A stretch of DNA of 64,000 nt from Oscillospiraceae bacterium (GTDB taxonomy: Bacteria; Bacillota_A; Clostridia; Oscillospirales; Ruminococcaceae). The notes beneath the pieces were generated by a model. The model was given only the letters and a program-made list of their open reading frames with translations, was not told where the DNA came from and did not search any database. Numbering within the stretch: position 1 is the first letter of the stretch; every line of letters starts with the position of its first letter. The stretch spans positions 50,769 through 114,768 of the forward strand of contig JAFWUX010000237.1 in NCBI GenBank assembly GCA_017523995.1, read 5' to 3'. Made by a program: the position numbers and the translations under genes. Shown one piece after another: positions 35,592 to 43,945 of this stretch.

Positions 35592-36149
35592 TTACGGGAA
35601 CAGACATGCCGCTGCCATGGAGATCACGGCAGCATAGAGCAGCATGCCCTTCCAGCCGCGGACTGCTTTCGGCATCGCGTCGCTTCTGACCAGCGGAGCA
35701 ACGGCTTTCAGCATGAGGCAGGCTGCAAAGAATCCGATTCCGGAACGGAACCCGAACCGGAATGCGACAAGAACATCGTGGGTATAATCCGTGCTGAGCA
35801 GCACGGCGCCGAGCACAGCAGATGAAAATGCTGCGGCATGCAGCGAAGGCATAATGATACGGTTCAGATGCTTCGACAGTTTTGATACAATTATCAGCAG
35901 CAGATCCAGTATGCCGCAGATCAGTGCTATGCAGACCGGAAACAGCAGCTTTTCATACTGATTCGGGATCAGCGGACGCAGCAGCGCGATTGCGCCGGAT
36001 GCCGCGGTGATGAAGATTGTTGTCAGAACCCCGAGCCGGATGAGCCCTTTGCCTTTTTGCAGCGATACGGCTGCAGAGGGTAGACCAAGCAGATTCTGGA
36101 ATATCAGATTCTGCACAAACAGCAACGCGAAATCAGAGGCAAGCTGCAT
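35592..36149 (-). CDS. RnfA-like membrane protein lacking the cluster cysteines
   Basis: An RnfA/NqrE-type membrane protein of 185 residues with about six spans. The N-terminus aligns with RsxA of E. coli (ALLFVQNLIFQN, then LLGLPSAAVS in place of FLGLCPFMGVS, then LTTIFITAAS). The conserved Cys of GLCP is missing and the second Cys, in TNCAVLGVALL, is replaced (FSSAVLGAVLL). In true RnfA these two cysteines, with their RnfE counterparts, hold an intramembrane iron-sulfur cluster, so this copy probably cannot bind it. It overlaps the RnfE-like gene by 17 bases and is last of a D-E-A set. Confidence 0.8.
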   Translation of the reverse strand: MQLASDFALLFVQNLIFQNLLGLPSAAVSLQKGKGLIRLGVLTTIFITAASGAIALLRPLIPNQYEKLLFPVCIALICGILDLLLIIVSKLSKHLNRIIMPSLHAAAFSSAVLGAVLLSTDYTHDVLVAFRFGFRSGIGFFAACLMLKAVAPLVRSDAMPKAVRGWKGMLLYAAVISMAAACLFP

Positions 36150-36702
36150 CGGGTGCCTCCTTTCTGATTGCGGAACCCGCTGCCAATGCGATTACCAGCA
36201 GAATCAGTCCGCCGGAAGGCTCCAGCAGGATCGGGAGCGGCGGCGTTTTCAGCAGCTGCGTGCCGACGATGCTTCCGCTGCCGAGCAGTTCGCGCAGAAA
36301 TCCTGCAGCGAGCACAAACAGACACGCCGGAATCAGATTGCGGAATATCGAGCGCAGGAGCTGTCCGCGCGGGAACAGATCGTCCCGATAAACGGTCAGA
36401 TAGAGCGGCATACAGAGCAGCGGCAGATAGACACCGCCTGCAATCTGCGGCAGGATATTAGCAGTCAGAACAGCCGCGGGGATATACACCAAACTGCCGA
36501 TTACAGAATACAATACAATACGAACAGCAAACGGGATTCTGCGCGGGATCAGCGCAGAAAGCAGCACTGTCGGGATTGTGATCAGCAGAAACGCGATACA
36601 GAAAGTCGCGCTGTGCAGAACAGAGACTGAAAACGCTGCAATCGGAGCAATGATCAGCCCGCTGCGCAGAATGGATATGCGCGGTTTCACGGATGAACTC
36701 AT
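36133..36702 (-). CDS. RnfE-like membrane protein, divergent
   Basis: A polytopic membrane protein of 189 residues, assigned to RnfE/NqrD from its place between RnfD-like and RnfA-like genes and from weak similarity (FLRELLGSGSIVG matches the REILGNGTLFG segment of RnfE). The first cluster motif GLCP is not visible; the segment is FSVSVLHSATFCIAF. One Cys remains in LPLLCMPLY, where RnfE has VVNCIIL. ATG at 36702 has AAAGGGGG upstream; the longer open frame to 37146 is a shadow of the RnfD-like gene. It is coupled to that gene by an ATGA overlap. Confidence 0.65.
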   Translation of the reverse strand: MSSSVKPRISILRSGLIIAPIAAFSVSVLHSATFCIAFLLITIPTVLLSALIPRRIPFAVRIVLYSVIGSLVYIPAAVLTANILPQIAGGVYLPLLCMPLYLTVYRDDLFPRGQLLRSIFRNLIPACLFVLAAGFLRELLGSGSIVGTQLLKTPPLPILLEPSGGLILLVIALAAGSAIRKEAPDAACL

Positions 36703-37643
36703 GCAGCAGTCCCCCTTTCTGCGGAGACTGTTTTGGATACATCGGGTTCGGTCATAACGCGCCGCAGCCAGATCATCAGCGGGGAAAGCAATACCGCGAG
36801 CAGAACCGGCGCATCGCAGATAAACAGAATTCTTGTTGCAAAGAATGAAGCGAATCCGACCGCGAATCCGTATGCGATTCCGGCAAGATGCGGCGGCGCA
36901 TGATCGGGATCGGCGTGCAGAAAGATCAGTGCGGTTAGCGTCTGGTTTGTCAGCATACTGCCGACAACCGTTGCCATCGGATGCTGTAAATTGGAAATCA
37001 TAAGATTGCAGACGATCATCGTGACAGCAGCCGGAACTATCACCCATCCGGATGCCGCCCGTCTTGCGATCAGTACAACCGCGATCGCTGCCAGCAGAAT
37101 CACAGAGCCTGTTCCGATCGGCTGCTGCGGCAGACCAGTGAGCCATTCAAGCGGATTGACCGTGAAGCGTCCGGCTCTGTTCCAAGCGAACGAAATGCCG
37201 TCTGTCAGTTCGGCTGTGTCCGGAATCATCAGCGGCAAATGTGCCCTGCTTTCCGGAAACAGCGTAACAGCCGCACGGTTATTCAGCATCGAGAAGCAAT
37301 ATCCCGCGGCAGCCGGCAGAATTACCGGATTTTCCTTGCCGCCGAACATCTGCCTGCCGATGATAATTGCAAAGATACAGGACATGATAAGCAGAGAAAC
37401 CGGTACACCCGGCGGCAGCAGCAAAAGCAATACCAGACCGATGATGCCGGCATCGAGATTTTCAGCCGTAAAAGTTTTTTTTCGGATAGCAAGACAAATA
37501 CGTTCTGTGATGAGCGTGATCGCAACAGCGACAGCAGCGAGAATCCAGATCCGGATACCGTAATCATAGGATGCTGCTGCGAGCAATGCGAGAATTGCTA
37601 CAAAGCGGTCGAACAGAATTCGCTTAGGATCGGGTTTGTGCAT
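36699..37643 (-). CDS. RnfD-like membrane protein without the flavin-linking motif
   Basis: An RnfD/NqrB family protein of 314 residues with about nine membrane spans. Recognisable segments are DAGIIGLVLLLLLPPGVP, IIIGRQMFGGKENPVILPAAAGYCF and a late FAVGFASFFATRILF. In functional RnfD a Thr in a (S/T)GAT-type motif carries covalent FMN; here the matching stretch reads TDGISFAWN, with no Thr. It resembles the rnfD at 43946 in layout but is clearly diverged. It starts the D-E-A set at 37643 with AGGTG upstream and is divergent from a MecA-like gene. Confidence 0.78.
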   Translation of the reverse strand: MHKPDPKRILFDRFVAILALLAAASYDYGIRIWILAAVAVAITLITERICLAIRKKTFTAENLDAGIIGLVLLLLLPPGVPVSLLIMSCIFAIIIGRQMFGGKENPVILPAAAGYCFSMLNNRAAVTLFPESRAHLPLMIPDTAELTDGISFAWNRAGRFTVNPLEWLTGLPQQPIGTGSVILLAAIAVVLIARRAASGWVIVPAAVTMIVCNLMISNLQHPMATVVGSMLTNQTLTALIFLHADPDHAPPHLAGIAYGFAVGFASFFATRILFICDAPVLLAVLLSPLMIWLRRVMTEPDVSKTVSAERGTAA

Positions 37644-37716
37644 ATTGCACCTGCCTTTGCTGAACAAATCTATGAAACACACGGCGGTTCAGCCGCATAG
37701 AAAGGATATTTTTGAT

Positions 37717-38289
37717 ATGACAATACACCGGCTTTCCGGGAGCTCCGTCAAAGTGCAGCTTTCGGCGGAAGAACTGCGCGTGTTTCTGCCTGAGGATCCG
37801 GTATCAGCGGATTCGCCGCAGATGCTGCGGATGCTTTCATTTTTGCTTGCAAAGGCAGAATCGGTCAGCGGTATTGCGTTTTCGGCGCTGCCGGTGACGG
37901 TTGAACTCATGACTGCGCAGGACGGGAGTCTTGCAGCGTATTTCACTGTGCAGGAGCACACACCGGCGCCGCGTGCGAACCGGCAGCGAACAATCAGGCT
38001 CGCAGCAAGATTCACAGATGCGAAATTACTGCAGGAATGCTGTAGGCTGCTGCAATCGGAGCAGGCGCATATCCGGAGCAGTGTGCTTTATCAGGAAAAC
38101 CGAAGCTGGATCCTGACGCTGAAACTGCGTCATGCACGCGCTGCTGCAATACGGCATATTCTGCTGGAATACGGCAGTCCCTACCGGCTCACGGCGATCA
38201 ACCGCGCAAGATTATCGGAATACTGCGACTGCATTCTGCAGCAGGATGCAGTCAGGCAGATCGCAGAGCAGAATATCAGCCTGTCATAG
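37717..38289 (+). CDS. MecA-like adaptor protein
   Basis: A protein of 190 residues matching the two-part MecA family, adaptors that bring substrates to ClpC for degradation. The N-terminus (MTIHRLSGSSVKVQLSAEELRVFLPE) resembles MecA beta strand-helix. The C-terminal half (IRLAARFTDAKLLQECCRLLQ, then AAIRHILLEYGSPYRLTAINRARLSEY) matches the ClpC-binding domain pattern. It is shorter than Bacillus MecA and lacks the long acidic linker. ATG at 37717 with AAAGGA upstream is chosen over an earlier in-frame start. The gene converges on rpe, overlapping by 6 bases. Confidence 0.7.
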   Translation: MTIHRLSGSSVKVQLSAEELRVFLPEDPVSADSPQMLRMLSFLLAKAESVSGIAFSALPVTVELMTAQDGSLAAYFTVQEHTPAPRANRQRTIRLAARFTDAKLLQECCRLLQSEQAHIRSSVLYQENRSWILTLKLRHARAAAIRHILLEYGSPYRLTAINRARLSEYCDCILQQDAVRQIAEQNISLS

Positions 38290-38937
38290 CGGCGCATTGA
38301 GAGACCGCACCGCCTCTGCCGGATTCTGCGAACCGAGCACATAGGAGCCTGCAACCAGATAATCTGCGCCTGCCCTGCGGCACTGCATGCCGGTTTCTGC
38401 ATTGATGCCGCCGTCCACTTCAATGTGAAGCGGGCGCTGTTCGCGCTGCAGATATTCGGAAAGCTCGCGGATTTTTGTCAGAATCTGCGGCATGAACTTC
38501 TGCCCGCCAAGTCCGGGATACACGGTCATCAGGAGAATATAATCATCCTTTTGCATATCGGAAAGAACCGGATAGACCGCAGAGACTGGCGTATCCGGAG
38601 ATACTGCGATACCCGCGGGAATCCCGCAAGCATGGATGCAGCGAAGCGTCTCACGCACATCGGAATCGCTCTCAATGTGGAACGAAAGCATATCTGCGCC
38701 CGCTTTGACAAAGCGCTCAACAAAGCGAAGCGGATCGGTAATCATCAGATGTACATCAATCGGCTGCTTTGTATAGGGACGAAGAGATGCAAGCACGGGC
38801 AGTCCGAAAGAAATATTGTCCACAAATCTGCCGTCCATGACGTCATAATGCAGTGCATCCGCACCGGATTCCCTGACGGTATCCGCGACCTTTGCAAGGT
38901 TCTGCAGATCACTGTTCAAAATGGATGCAAGTACCAT
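38284..38937 (-). CDS. rpe: Ribulose-phosphate 3-epimerase
   Basis: Interconverts ribulose 5-phosphate and xylulose 5-phosphate in the pentose phosphate pathway. It has 217 residues of a TIM barrel. The metal-site and catalytic motifs HYDVMDGRFVDNISFG, DVHLMI, LSFHIE, MTVYPGLGGQKFMP and EVDGGI are all present. It has its own strong promoter, and its 3' end overlaps the MecA-like gene by 6 bases. Confidence 0.96.
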   Translation of the reverse strand: MVLASILNSDLQNLAKVADTVRESGADALHYDVMDGRFVDNISFGLPVLASLRPYTKQPIDVHLMITDPLRFVERFVKAGADMLSFHIESDSDVRETLRCIHACGIPAGIAVSPDTPVSAVYPVLSDMQKDDYILLMTVYPGLGGQKFMPQILTKIRELSEYLQREQRPLHIEVDGGINAETGMQCRRAGADYLVAGSYVLGSQNPAEAVRSLNAPL

Positions 38938-38977
38938 GACGATTTCCTCCAGATCCCGATTTTTACATACATCTTAT

Positions 38978-39006
38978 ATTATATCGCAATTTCTGAGTTT
39001 CGTCAA
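38978..39006 (-). promoter_or_regulatory. Promoter of rpe
   Basis: On the minus strand, TTGACG (39001-39006), a 17-base spacer and TATAAT (38978-38983). Confidence 0.85.
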
Positions 39007-39073
39007 GCATTCCGCCCGATCTGCCTGTGAAATGCGGCTTTTCGTCGGAGGTTCCAAAATTTCGGTGAAAGTC

Positions 39074-39102
39074 TGGACAATCCTGTGAAAATCATGTATA
39101 AT
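39074..39102 (+). promoter_or_regulatory. Promoter of the membrane protein/pdaA unit
   Basis: TGGACA at 39074-39079, a 17-base spacer and TATAAT at 39097-39102. Confidence 0.75.
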
Positions 39103-39161
39103 AACAAATGGCATTATTATAGATAGTATGCCGGATGTATCTCAAAATACGCGGAGGAACT

Positions 39162-39695
39162 ATGAATCATTTTGGAAAACATCTGCTGCACGGAATGCTC
39201 TGGCTGCTCGGCTCTGAGGTTCTGTGCCTGATCCTGGCGGTCTCGCTTGCGATTCTGCACGATCATCCTGTCATTCGCCTGATCGGGCTGATTTTCGGCA
39301 TCGCGGCACATGTGCTGCTGATCAGAAACTGTGCGCAAAAGGCTGCGGATGAGGATGCCGCACTGTACCGGACATCGGGTGCACAGATACGAATCATAAA
39401 GCCGCTTCTGATCGGCGTCTGCCTGACTGCCCCCTCTTATCTGACGTATCTGCTGCTGACAGTAAATCCGGAGAGCATTCTGATGCTGAATCTCTTTCCG
39501 CTTCTGAATGCGCCGTTTATCCAGATTTACAGGTTTTTGATTGCCGGCGCGGAGCCGTTTTCGGCTGTAGCGCAGAGCCGCCGCATACTGATGCTGCTGC
39601 CGCCTGTTCTGACGGCAATTGCGTATGTTACAGGATTTATCTCAAAGTATTATCCTGCAATTGCCGCGCATGATGCCAGATCAAACCGGACATAA
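39162..39695 (+). CDS. Membrane protein of unknown function
   Basis: A protein of 177 residues with about five hydrophobic segments (near 7-27, 30-52, 85-105, 108-130, 140-165) and no recognised domain. ATG at 39162 follows GGAGGA. It lies 61 bases before pdaA in the same direction and shares its promoter, so a sporulation or envelope role is possible but unproven. Confidence 0.65.
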   Translation: MNHFGKHLLHGMLWLLGSEVLCLILAVSLAILHDHPVIRLIGLIFGIAAHVLLIRNCAQKAADEDAALYRTSGAQIRIIKPLLIGVCLTAPSYLTYLLLTVNPESILMLNLFPLLNAPFIQIYRFLIAGAEPFSAVAQSRRILMLLPPVLTAIAYVTGFISKYYPAIAAHDARSNRT

Positions 39696-39756
39696 TCCGT
39701 GCTGCATTGCAAATCCTATGTTCGCAGGTATACCCTGCAACAGAAAGGATGATTGC

Positions 39757-40482
39757 ATGAAAAAACTGTTATCCGCCGTTCTGTCTCTGACCGTCATGCT
39801 TGCGATGCCGCCGCTTCATGCGGGTGCAATCGGCTACGGGCAGGGCAAAGAACGCGATGCACAAAACCGTCCGACGGGTGCTGTTGCCTTTCAGGATGAA
39901 TTTGCGGAATCCGGCGCCTATGCACTGACGCCTGAGCCGGACAGAATTATACTGACATTTGATCAGGGCTATGAAAACGGCTATACTGCGAAGATTCTGG
40001 ATACGCTGAAAGAGAAACACGTCTCCGCAGTCTTTTTCCTGACCGGCGACTACGCAAAGCGCGAACCGGAGCTGGTACAGCGCATGATTGACGAAGGGCA
40101 TATGCTCGGCAACCACGGCATGACGCATGCTTCGCTGCCGGAGCTGAGTGATGACGCAATCGAAACGGAGATCATGTCGCTGCATGCCTACGTGCTGGAG
40201 CATTTCGGCTATGAGATGCAGTATTTCCGTCCGCCCTGCGGCGAATATGATGCGCGGGCGCTTGCAAAGGTGCAGTCGCTTGGATACCGGACGCTGTTCT
40301 GGAGCGCTGCCCATGTGGACTGGAACACGGATGCACAGCCCGATCCCGAAACTGCGGTCAGACAGCTTTCACAGGCAGCGCACAGCGGCGCGATCTATCT
40401 GCTGCACTCTGTATCTTCGACAAACGCGGAGATTCTCGGCGCTCTGATTGATTCGTTCCGCGCTGACGGCTATACCGTATAA
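39757..40482 (+). CDS. pdaA: Polysaccharide deacetylase, PdaA type
   Basis: Predicted to remove the N-acetyl group from muramic acid during formation of muramic-delta-lactam in spore cortex. It has 241 residues: a signal peptide (about 1-25, ending HAGA) and a NodB domain. Family motifs are LTFDQGYENGYTAKILDTL (usual TFDD is TFDQ, as PdaA has TFDN), GNHGMTHASL, FRPPCGEYD, FWSAAHVDW and GAIYLLHSVSSTNAEIL. The match to Bacillus PdaA is close along the whole domain. ATG at 39757 follows GAAAGGA. This hints that the organism can form spores or has kept the gene. Confidence 0.9.
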   Translation: MKKLLSAVLSLTVMLAMPPLHAGAIGYGQGKERDAQNRPTGAVAFQDEFAESGAYALTPEPDRIILTFDQGYENGYTAKILDTLKEKHVSAVFFLTGDYAKREPELVQRMIDEGHMLGNHGMTHASLPELSDDAIETEIMSLHAYVLEHFGYEMQYFRPPCGEYDARALAKVQSLGYRTLFWSAAHVDWNTDAQPDPETAVRQLSQAAHSGAIYLLHSVSSTNAEILGALIDSFRADGYTV

Positions 40483-40488
40483 CAAAAT

Positions 40489-40525
40489 AACTGCTGTATC
40501 ATGCATGGCACGGTACAGCAGTTTT
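40489..40525. terminator. Terminator between pdaA and the convergent membrane-protein gene
   Basis: A 10-bp stem AACTGCTGTA (40489-40498) with TACAGCAGTT (40514-40523) followed by TT, two bases before the stop of the minus-strand gene. Confidence 0.75.
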
Positions 40526-40526
40526 C

Positions 40527-40991
40527 TTATAGTCCGGTTCGGATGAATAATGCGGCGGCAATCAGCAGCGGAACCATCACGGCTGATACAACTGTTCCGA
40601 TTGCAATGATAATCAGGCTGTGCCGGTCATAGGCGGTGTGTTTCTTCGGATTCCGTGAAATCAGCAGCGAGTACGCCTGTTTTTCATGGTAGATATGCTT
40701 TCTGCCGAAGGATTCAGCAGGAAAGACGCAGCTGTATTCCTGATCTTCATATGCGTACACAGCGTGATCAAAGCGATCTGAATCATCGACCCGCAGAAAG
40801 ACACCTTTGACGCGCCGCCGGAACAGCAGCGAGATATCTGTAATCACAAAAAACAGCACGAACAGCATCATTGCAATCGCGATCAGACCGAGTACAATTG
40901 TTGCGAAAATGACGAATATGGTTTCCAGCGACATGCCAAAGAACAGAAGCAGCGCGATAATAATCGCGACGGTAAAGACAACTTCCAGCAT
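40527..40991 (-). CDS. Small membrane protein of unknown function
   Basis: A protein of 154 residues. Two N-terminal hydrophobic segments (about 3-20 and 25-55), a central soluble part (about 60-115, DDSDRFDHAVYAYEDQEYSCVF) and a C-terminal span (about 125-150) are visible. No domain is recognised. It lies 15 bases after the histidine phosphatase gene on the same strand and is probably cotranscribed. Confidence 0.6.
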   Translation of the reverse strand: MLEVVFTVAIIIALLLFFGMSLETIFVIFATIVLGLIAIAMMLFVLFFVITDISLLFRRRVKGVFLRVDDSDRFDHAVYAYEDQEYSCVFPAESFGRKHIYHEKQAYSLLISRNPKKHTAYDRHSLIIIAIGTVVSAVMVPLLIAAALFIRTGL

Positions 40992-41006
40992 CGGACACTC
41001 CCCCAG

Positions 41007-41642
41007 TCAGAATGTTTCGCTTTCCTCCGGCAGGTACGGTGTGACGCGCAGAATTTCAAACGCCTGTGCCTGCTGCCACATTTGCGGATTGATCTGGATT
41101 TCAAAGCCTTCACCCGGAGCGGTCTGAATCTGCTTCGGATCGAGCTTCGGGATGCCGAAACAGGCAATTGCGTTTGCAATGACGCCGCCGTGTGTGACGA
41201 TTGCAACATGCGTGAAATCCTCCTGCATCATCTCGAGCAGGATTTTGTGAAAGCCCTGAAATGTCCGGATGCAGAGTTCGGAGACACTCTCCCCCTCCGG
41301 CGGCTTCGCATCCATGCCGCCGCGGATCCATGTGAGATATTCCTCGTTCTGCATCAGTTCATCGGCGGTTCTGCCCTCGAATTTGCCGAAGTGCAGCTCA
41401 CGGAAATCTTCAGCGACAACTATCTCGCGATCCGGAAAGAGAATCTCAGCACTCTCCGTACAGCGCTGCAGCGGGCTGGTATAGACACGCTGGACTTTCG
41501 GGTAGACATAGCGGTCTGTTTTATCAAGCAGTTCGGCTCTGCCGCGGTCATTCAGCGGAAAGTCTGTTGTTCCGATATACTGACCGCGGTCATTGGCGTC
41601 TGTTCTGCCGTGACGGAACAGGGAAATGTGATAATTCTTCAT
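41007..41642 (-). CDS. Histidine phosphatase family protein
   Basis: A phosphoglycerate-mutase-like phosphatase of 211 residues. The catalytic His lies in LFRHGRTDAN (RHG motif); SPLQRCTESAEIL, FRELHFGKFEGRTADEL and the second-His motif VTHGGVIANAI follow. It is of the CobC/PhoE subgroup; the substrate cannot be assigned. ATG at 41642 with AAAGGA upstream is preferred to the open frame reaching 41693. It is divergent from an XRE regulator gene. Confidence 0.88.
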   Translation of the reverse strand: MKNYHISLFRHGRTDANDRGQYIGTTDFPLNDRGRAELLDKTDRYVYPKVQRVYTSPLQRCTESAEILFPDREIVVAEDFRELHFGKFEGRTADELMQNEEYLTWIRGGMDAKPPEGESVSELCIRTFQGFHKILLEMMQEDFTHVAIVTHGGVIANAIACFGIPKLDPKQIQTAPGEGFEIQINPQMWQQAQAFEILRVTPYLPEESETF

Positions 41643-41691
41643 AAATATGGTTCCTTTCGGGTGATAATATGAGATAATCGGCGGATTCAAC

Positions 41692-41711
41692 AAAAATGAG
41701 AGCTCATTTTT
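41692..41711. promoter_or_regulatory. Palindromic operator candidate between divergent genes
   Basis: A perfect 9-bp inverted repeat, AAAAATGAG (41692-41700) and CTCATTTTT (41703-41711), separated by AG. It lies 25 bases before the -35 of the XRE gene promoter and 50 bases before the histidine phosphatase start. Its symmetry suits a dimeric repressor, most simply the XRE protein itself. Confidence 0.45.
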
Positions 41712-41736
41712 GGCAGTTATTTTTTGCCGTTAGGTC

Positions 41737-41765
41737 TTTACAAATTATACTATTTGTTATATAAT
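41737..41765 (+). promoter_or_regulatory. Promoter of the XRE regulator gene
   Basis: TTTACA at 41737-41742, a 17-base spacer and TATAAT at 41760-41765. Confidence 0.8.
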
Positions 41766-41819
41766 TGTAACGTATGAAGGACTGTATTGTGTCCGATTGA
41801 TGAAGGGAGTATGAAAACC

Positions 41820-42533
41820 ATGAATGACGATTTTCCGCGTATTATTACGCTCCAGCGAAAGGAACGTAAAATCAGCCAGAAAAAGGCTGCCACAGATCTC
41901 GGCATTTCACAGGCACTGCTCTCGCACTATGAGAAGGGCATCCGTGAGTGCGGTCTTGATTTTCTGGTCCGGATTGCCGATTATTACAACGTGTCCTGCG
42001 ACTATTTGCTCGGCAGAACGCCGGAACCGGGCGGCAAAACGCTGACGCTTGAGGAAATCCCCGATGATGACGGGAACAACGAAATGCCCTCGAATGAGGC
42101 AATCCGCTTCTACCGCAAGATCATCAACAACTCAATCAGCCTGCTGTTCTCGTTTTCACAGCGCGCGAACTCTGTTACGCTGATCCGCGAGGTCTCCTCG
42201 TATCTGATGCTTTCGGTTTACAAGCTGTTCCGCATCATTTATAATGCGTGCCCGCACAATGACCAAAAGCTGTTCAGAGTTCCGAAGGTTGTCGCAAATG
42301 ACAGTGCGAACGCGATCATCTCACTGAATGAATCCAACATCAAGGCGGCATCCAGCGGTATTGCGCTCGGTACGAATGATGCGGTTGAGGACGCCGAGAC
42401 GCTGTATGTCACTACGGCGACACTCTCCAAGGACTTCTCGGAATACGCATCCTCTCTGCTGAATCTGATCCAGATCAGCGAGGACAGCATTGCACGCACC
42501 AGAGATACACTCCAGACACAGCATAGACCGTGA
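41820..42533 (+). CDS. XRE-family transcriptional regulator
   Basis: A DNA-binding regulator of 237 residues. The N-terminal helix-turn-helix (about 5-65: LQRKERKISQKKAATDLGISQALLSHYEKGIRECGLDFLVRIADYYNVSCDYLLGR) is a clear Cro/CI type. The remaining 170 residues are mostly helical and match no domain I know. ATG at 41820 has AAGGGAG 10 bases upstream; ATG at 41811 lies too close to that site. The palindrome at 41692-41711 is a possible operator. It is upstream of the rnfC-rnfD genes, which it might control. Confidence 0.85.
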   Translation: MNDDFPRIITLQRKERKISQKKAATDLGISQALLSHYEKGIRECGLDFLVRIADYYNVSCDYLLGRTPEPGGKTLTLEEIPDDDGNNEMPSNEAIRFYRKIINNSISLLFSFSQRANSVTLIREVSSYLMLSVYKLFRIIYNACPHNDQKLFRVPKVVANDSANAIISLNESNIKAASSGIALGTNDAVEDAETLYVTTATLSKDFSEYASSLLNLIQISEDSIARTRDTLQTQHRP

Positions 42534-42651
42534 TATTCTAATATTATAGCACAAAATTGCGAAAAGCGCAATGGGAGCACAGAAAAATCTCTGCTCCGAA
42601 TCAGATAGATAGTTTCGCGAGGAAAATAGAACCAAGGAAAGGGCAGAATCT

Positions 42652-43944
42652 ATGAAACGCTTGAACGGCATCCGTTTGCCGATGAAAAGACGCGCGCAGG
42701 AAAAACAAATCACCGCTTTGCCGCTGCCGAAGCTCGTGCGGATCCCGATGCTGATGCATATGGGCGATGCATGTGTCCCGACGGTAAAGCCGGATGAATA
42801 CGTCTATGTCGGGCAGATGATCGGAAAGCCGGAATCAGATGCGGCTGTACCGGTTCACGCGAGTGTATCCGGCACAGTTTCCGTGATATCTGAATATGAA
42901 ATGCCGGACGGGACAAGCGTCCCCTGTGTGGAGATCGTTCCGGACGGTCAGCAGGTCATTCATCCGGATTGCCAGCCGCCGAAAATTGCAAACAGACAGG
43001 ATTTGATTGATGCGGCAAGAAACTCCGGATGTGTCGGACTCGGCGGCTCCGGCGATCTGACATATCAGAAGCTCAGCCGCGCTGAAAAACCGGCAGTCCT
43101 TGTACTGAACGGCGCAGAATGTGAAACCTGTCTTGCTTCTGATCTGCGGATGATGCTGGAAAATGCCGAGCAGATTCTCGGCGGCGCAGCGCTGATTCAG
43201 AAGATCATGAAGATCAAGGATGTGCGCATCGGTGTGCAGTCCAGCCAGCCTGCCGCGATCCGGCTCCTGAAAGAGGCGGCAGAGCAGTATAAAGGCATTA
43301 CGGTCTGTCCCCTGCCGCCGGTCTATCCGCAGGGCGAAAAGCGTGTGCTGATCTATCATACAACAGGCATTGTGGTTCCCGAGAACAAGGAGCCCGAAGA
43401 AGTTGGTGTCCTGGTGCTTAATGTCAGTACATGCGCATTTTTGTATCAGTATTCGCAGACCGGTATTCCGCTTGTTGAGCGTATCGTGTCGGTTGACGGC
43501 AACGCTGTGCCGAAGGCATGCAATCTGCAGGTTCCGATCGGTACGCCGGTGATTGATCTGCTGCTGTATGCATCCTGCGAGCTTGATCTGGTCAAACAGA
43601 TCTGGTGCGGCGGCGCGATGATGGGGATGAGCTATCCGGCGTTCCGCGCATCAGTCACGAAGCAGCAGAACGGGCTGATTGCGCTGAAGAATCCGAAAAA
43701 AGAGCGGACATCCGGCGACTGCATCCGCTGCGGAAAATGTATGCGCGCCTGTCCGATGAACCTGATTCCGACGGAGCTGGACCGCGCATATGCCGACCGC
43801 GATATCCGCAAATTGATCGAATTGCACGCCGGCATCTGCATGAATTGCGGCTGCTGCACGTATGTATGTCCCGCAAAACGTCCGCTGGCTGATAATATTC
43901 AGCTTGCCAAGGCATTGCTCTCGAATACGCGAAAGGAGAACTGA
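42652..43944 (+). CDS. rnfC: Electron transport complex subunit RnfC
   Basis: The NADH-binding iron-sulfur subunit of the Rnf ion pump. It has 430 residues: an N-terminal barrel-sandwich part (VPVHASVSGTV), the FMN/NADH region (GLGGSGDLTYQKL, LNGAECETCLASDLRMM), a SLBB-like segment and two 4Fe-4S motifs (CIRCGKCMRACP and CMNCGCCTYVCP). All eight cluster cysteines are present. It is followed by rnfD at a 1-base gap. No RnfB, RnfG, RnfE or RnfA of standard type is nearby, so those subunits must be elsewhere. Confidence 0.93.
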   Translation: MKRLNGIRLPMKRRAQEKQITALPLPKLVRIPMLMHMGDACVPTVKPDEYVYVGQMIGKPESDAAVPVHASVSGTVSVISEYEMPDGTSVPCVEIVPDGQQVIHPDCQPPKIANRQDLIDAARNSGCVGLGGSGDLTYQKLSRAEKPAVLVLNGAECETCLASDLRMMLENAEQILGGAALIQKIMKIKDVRIGVQSSQPAAIRLLKEAAEQYKGITVCPLPPVYPQGEKRVLIYHTTGIVVPENKEPEEVGVLVLNVSTCAFLYQYSQTGIPLVERIVSVDGNAVPKACNLQVPIGTPVIDLLLYASCELDLVKQIWCGGAMMGMSYPAFRASVTKQQNGLIALKNPKKERTSGDCIRCGKCMRACPMNLIPTELDRAYADRDIRKLIELHAGICMNCGCCTYVCPAKRPLADNIQLAKALLSNTRKEN

Positions 43945-43945
43945 T

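Noticed and set aside
36133..37146. Longer minus-strand frame ahead of the RnfE-like gene
   Set aside because: The extra N-terminal part overlaps the RnfD-like coding frame and has no homology; the start at 36702 has a good ribosome site.
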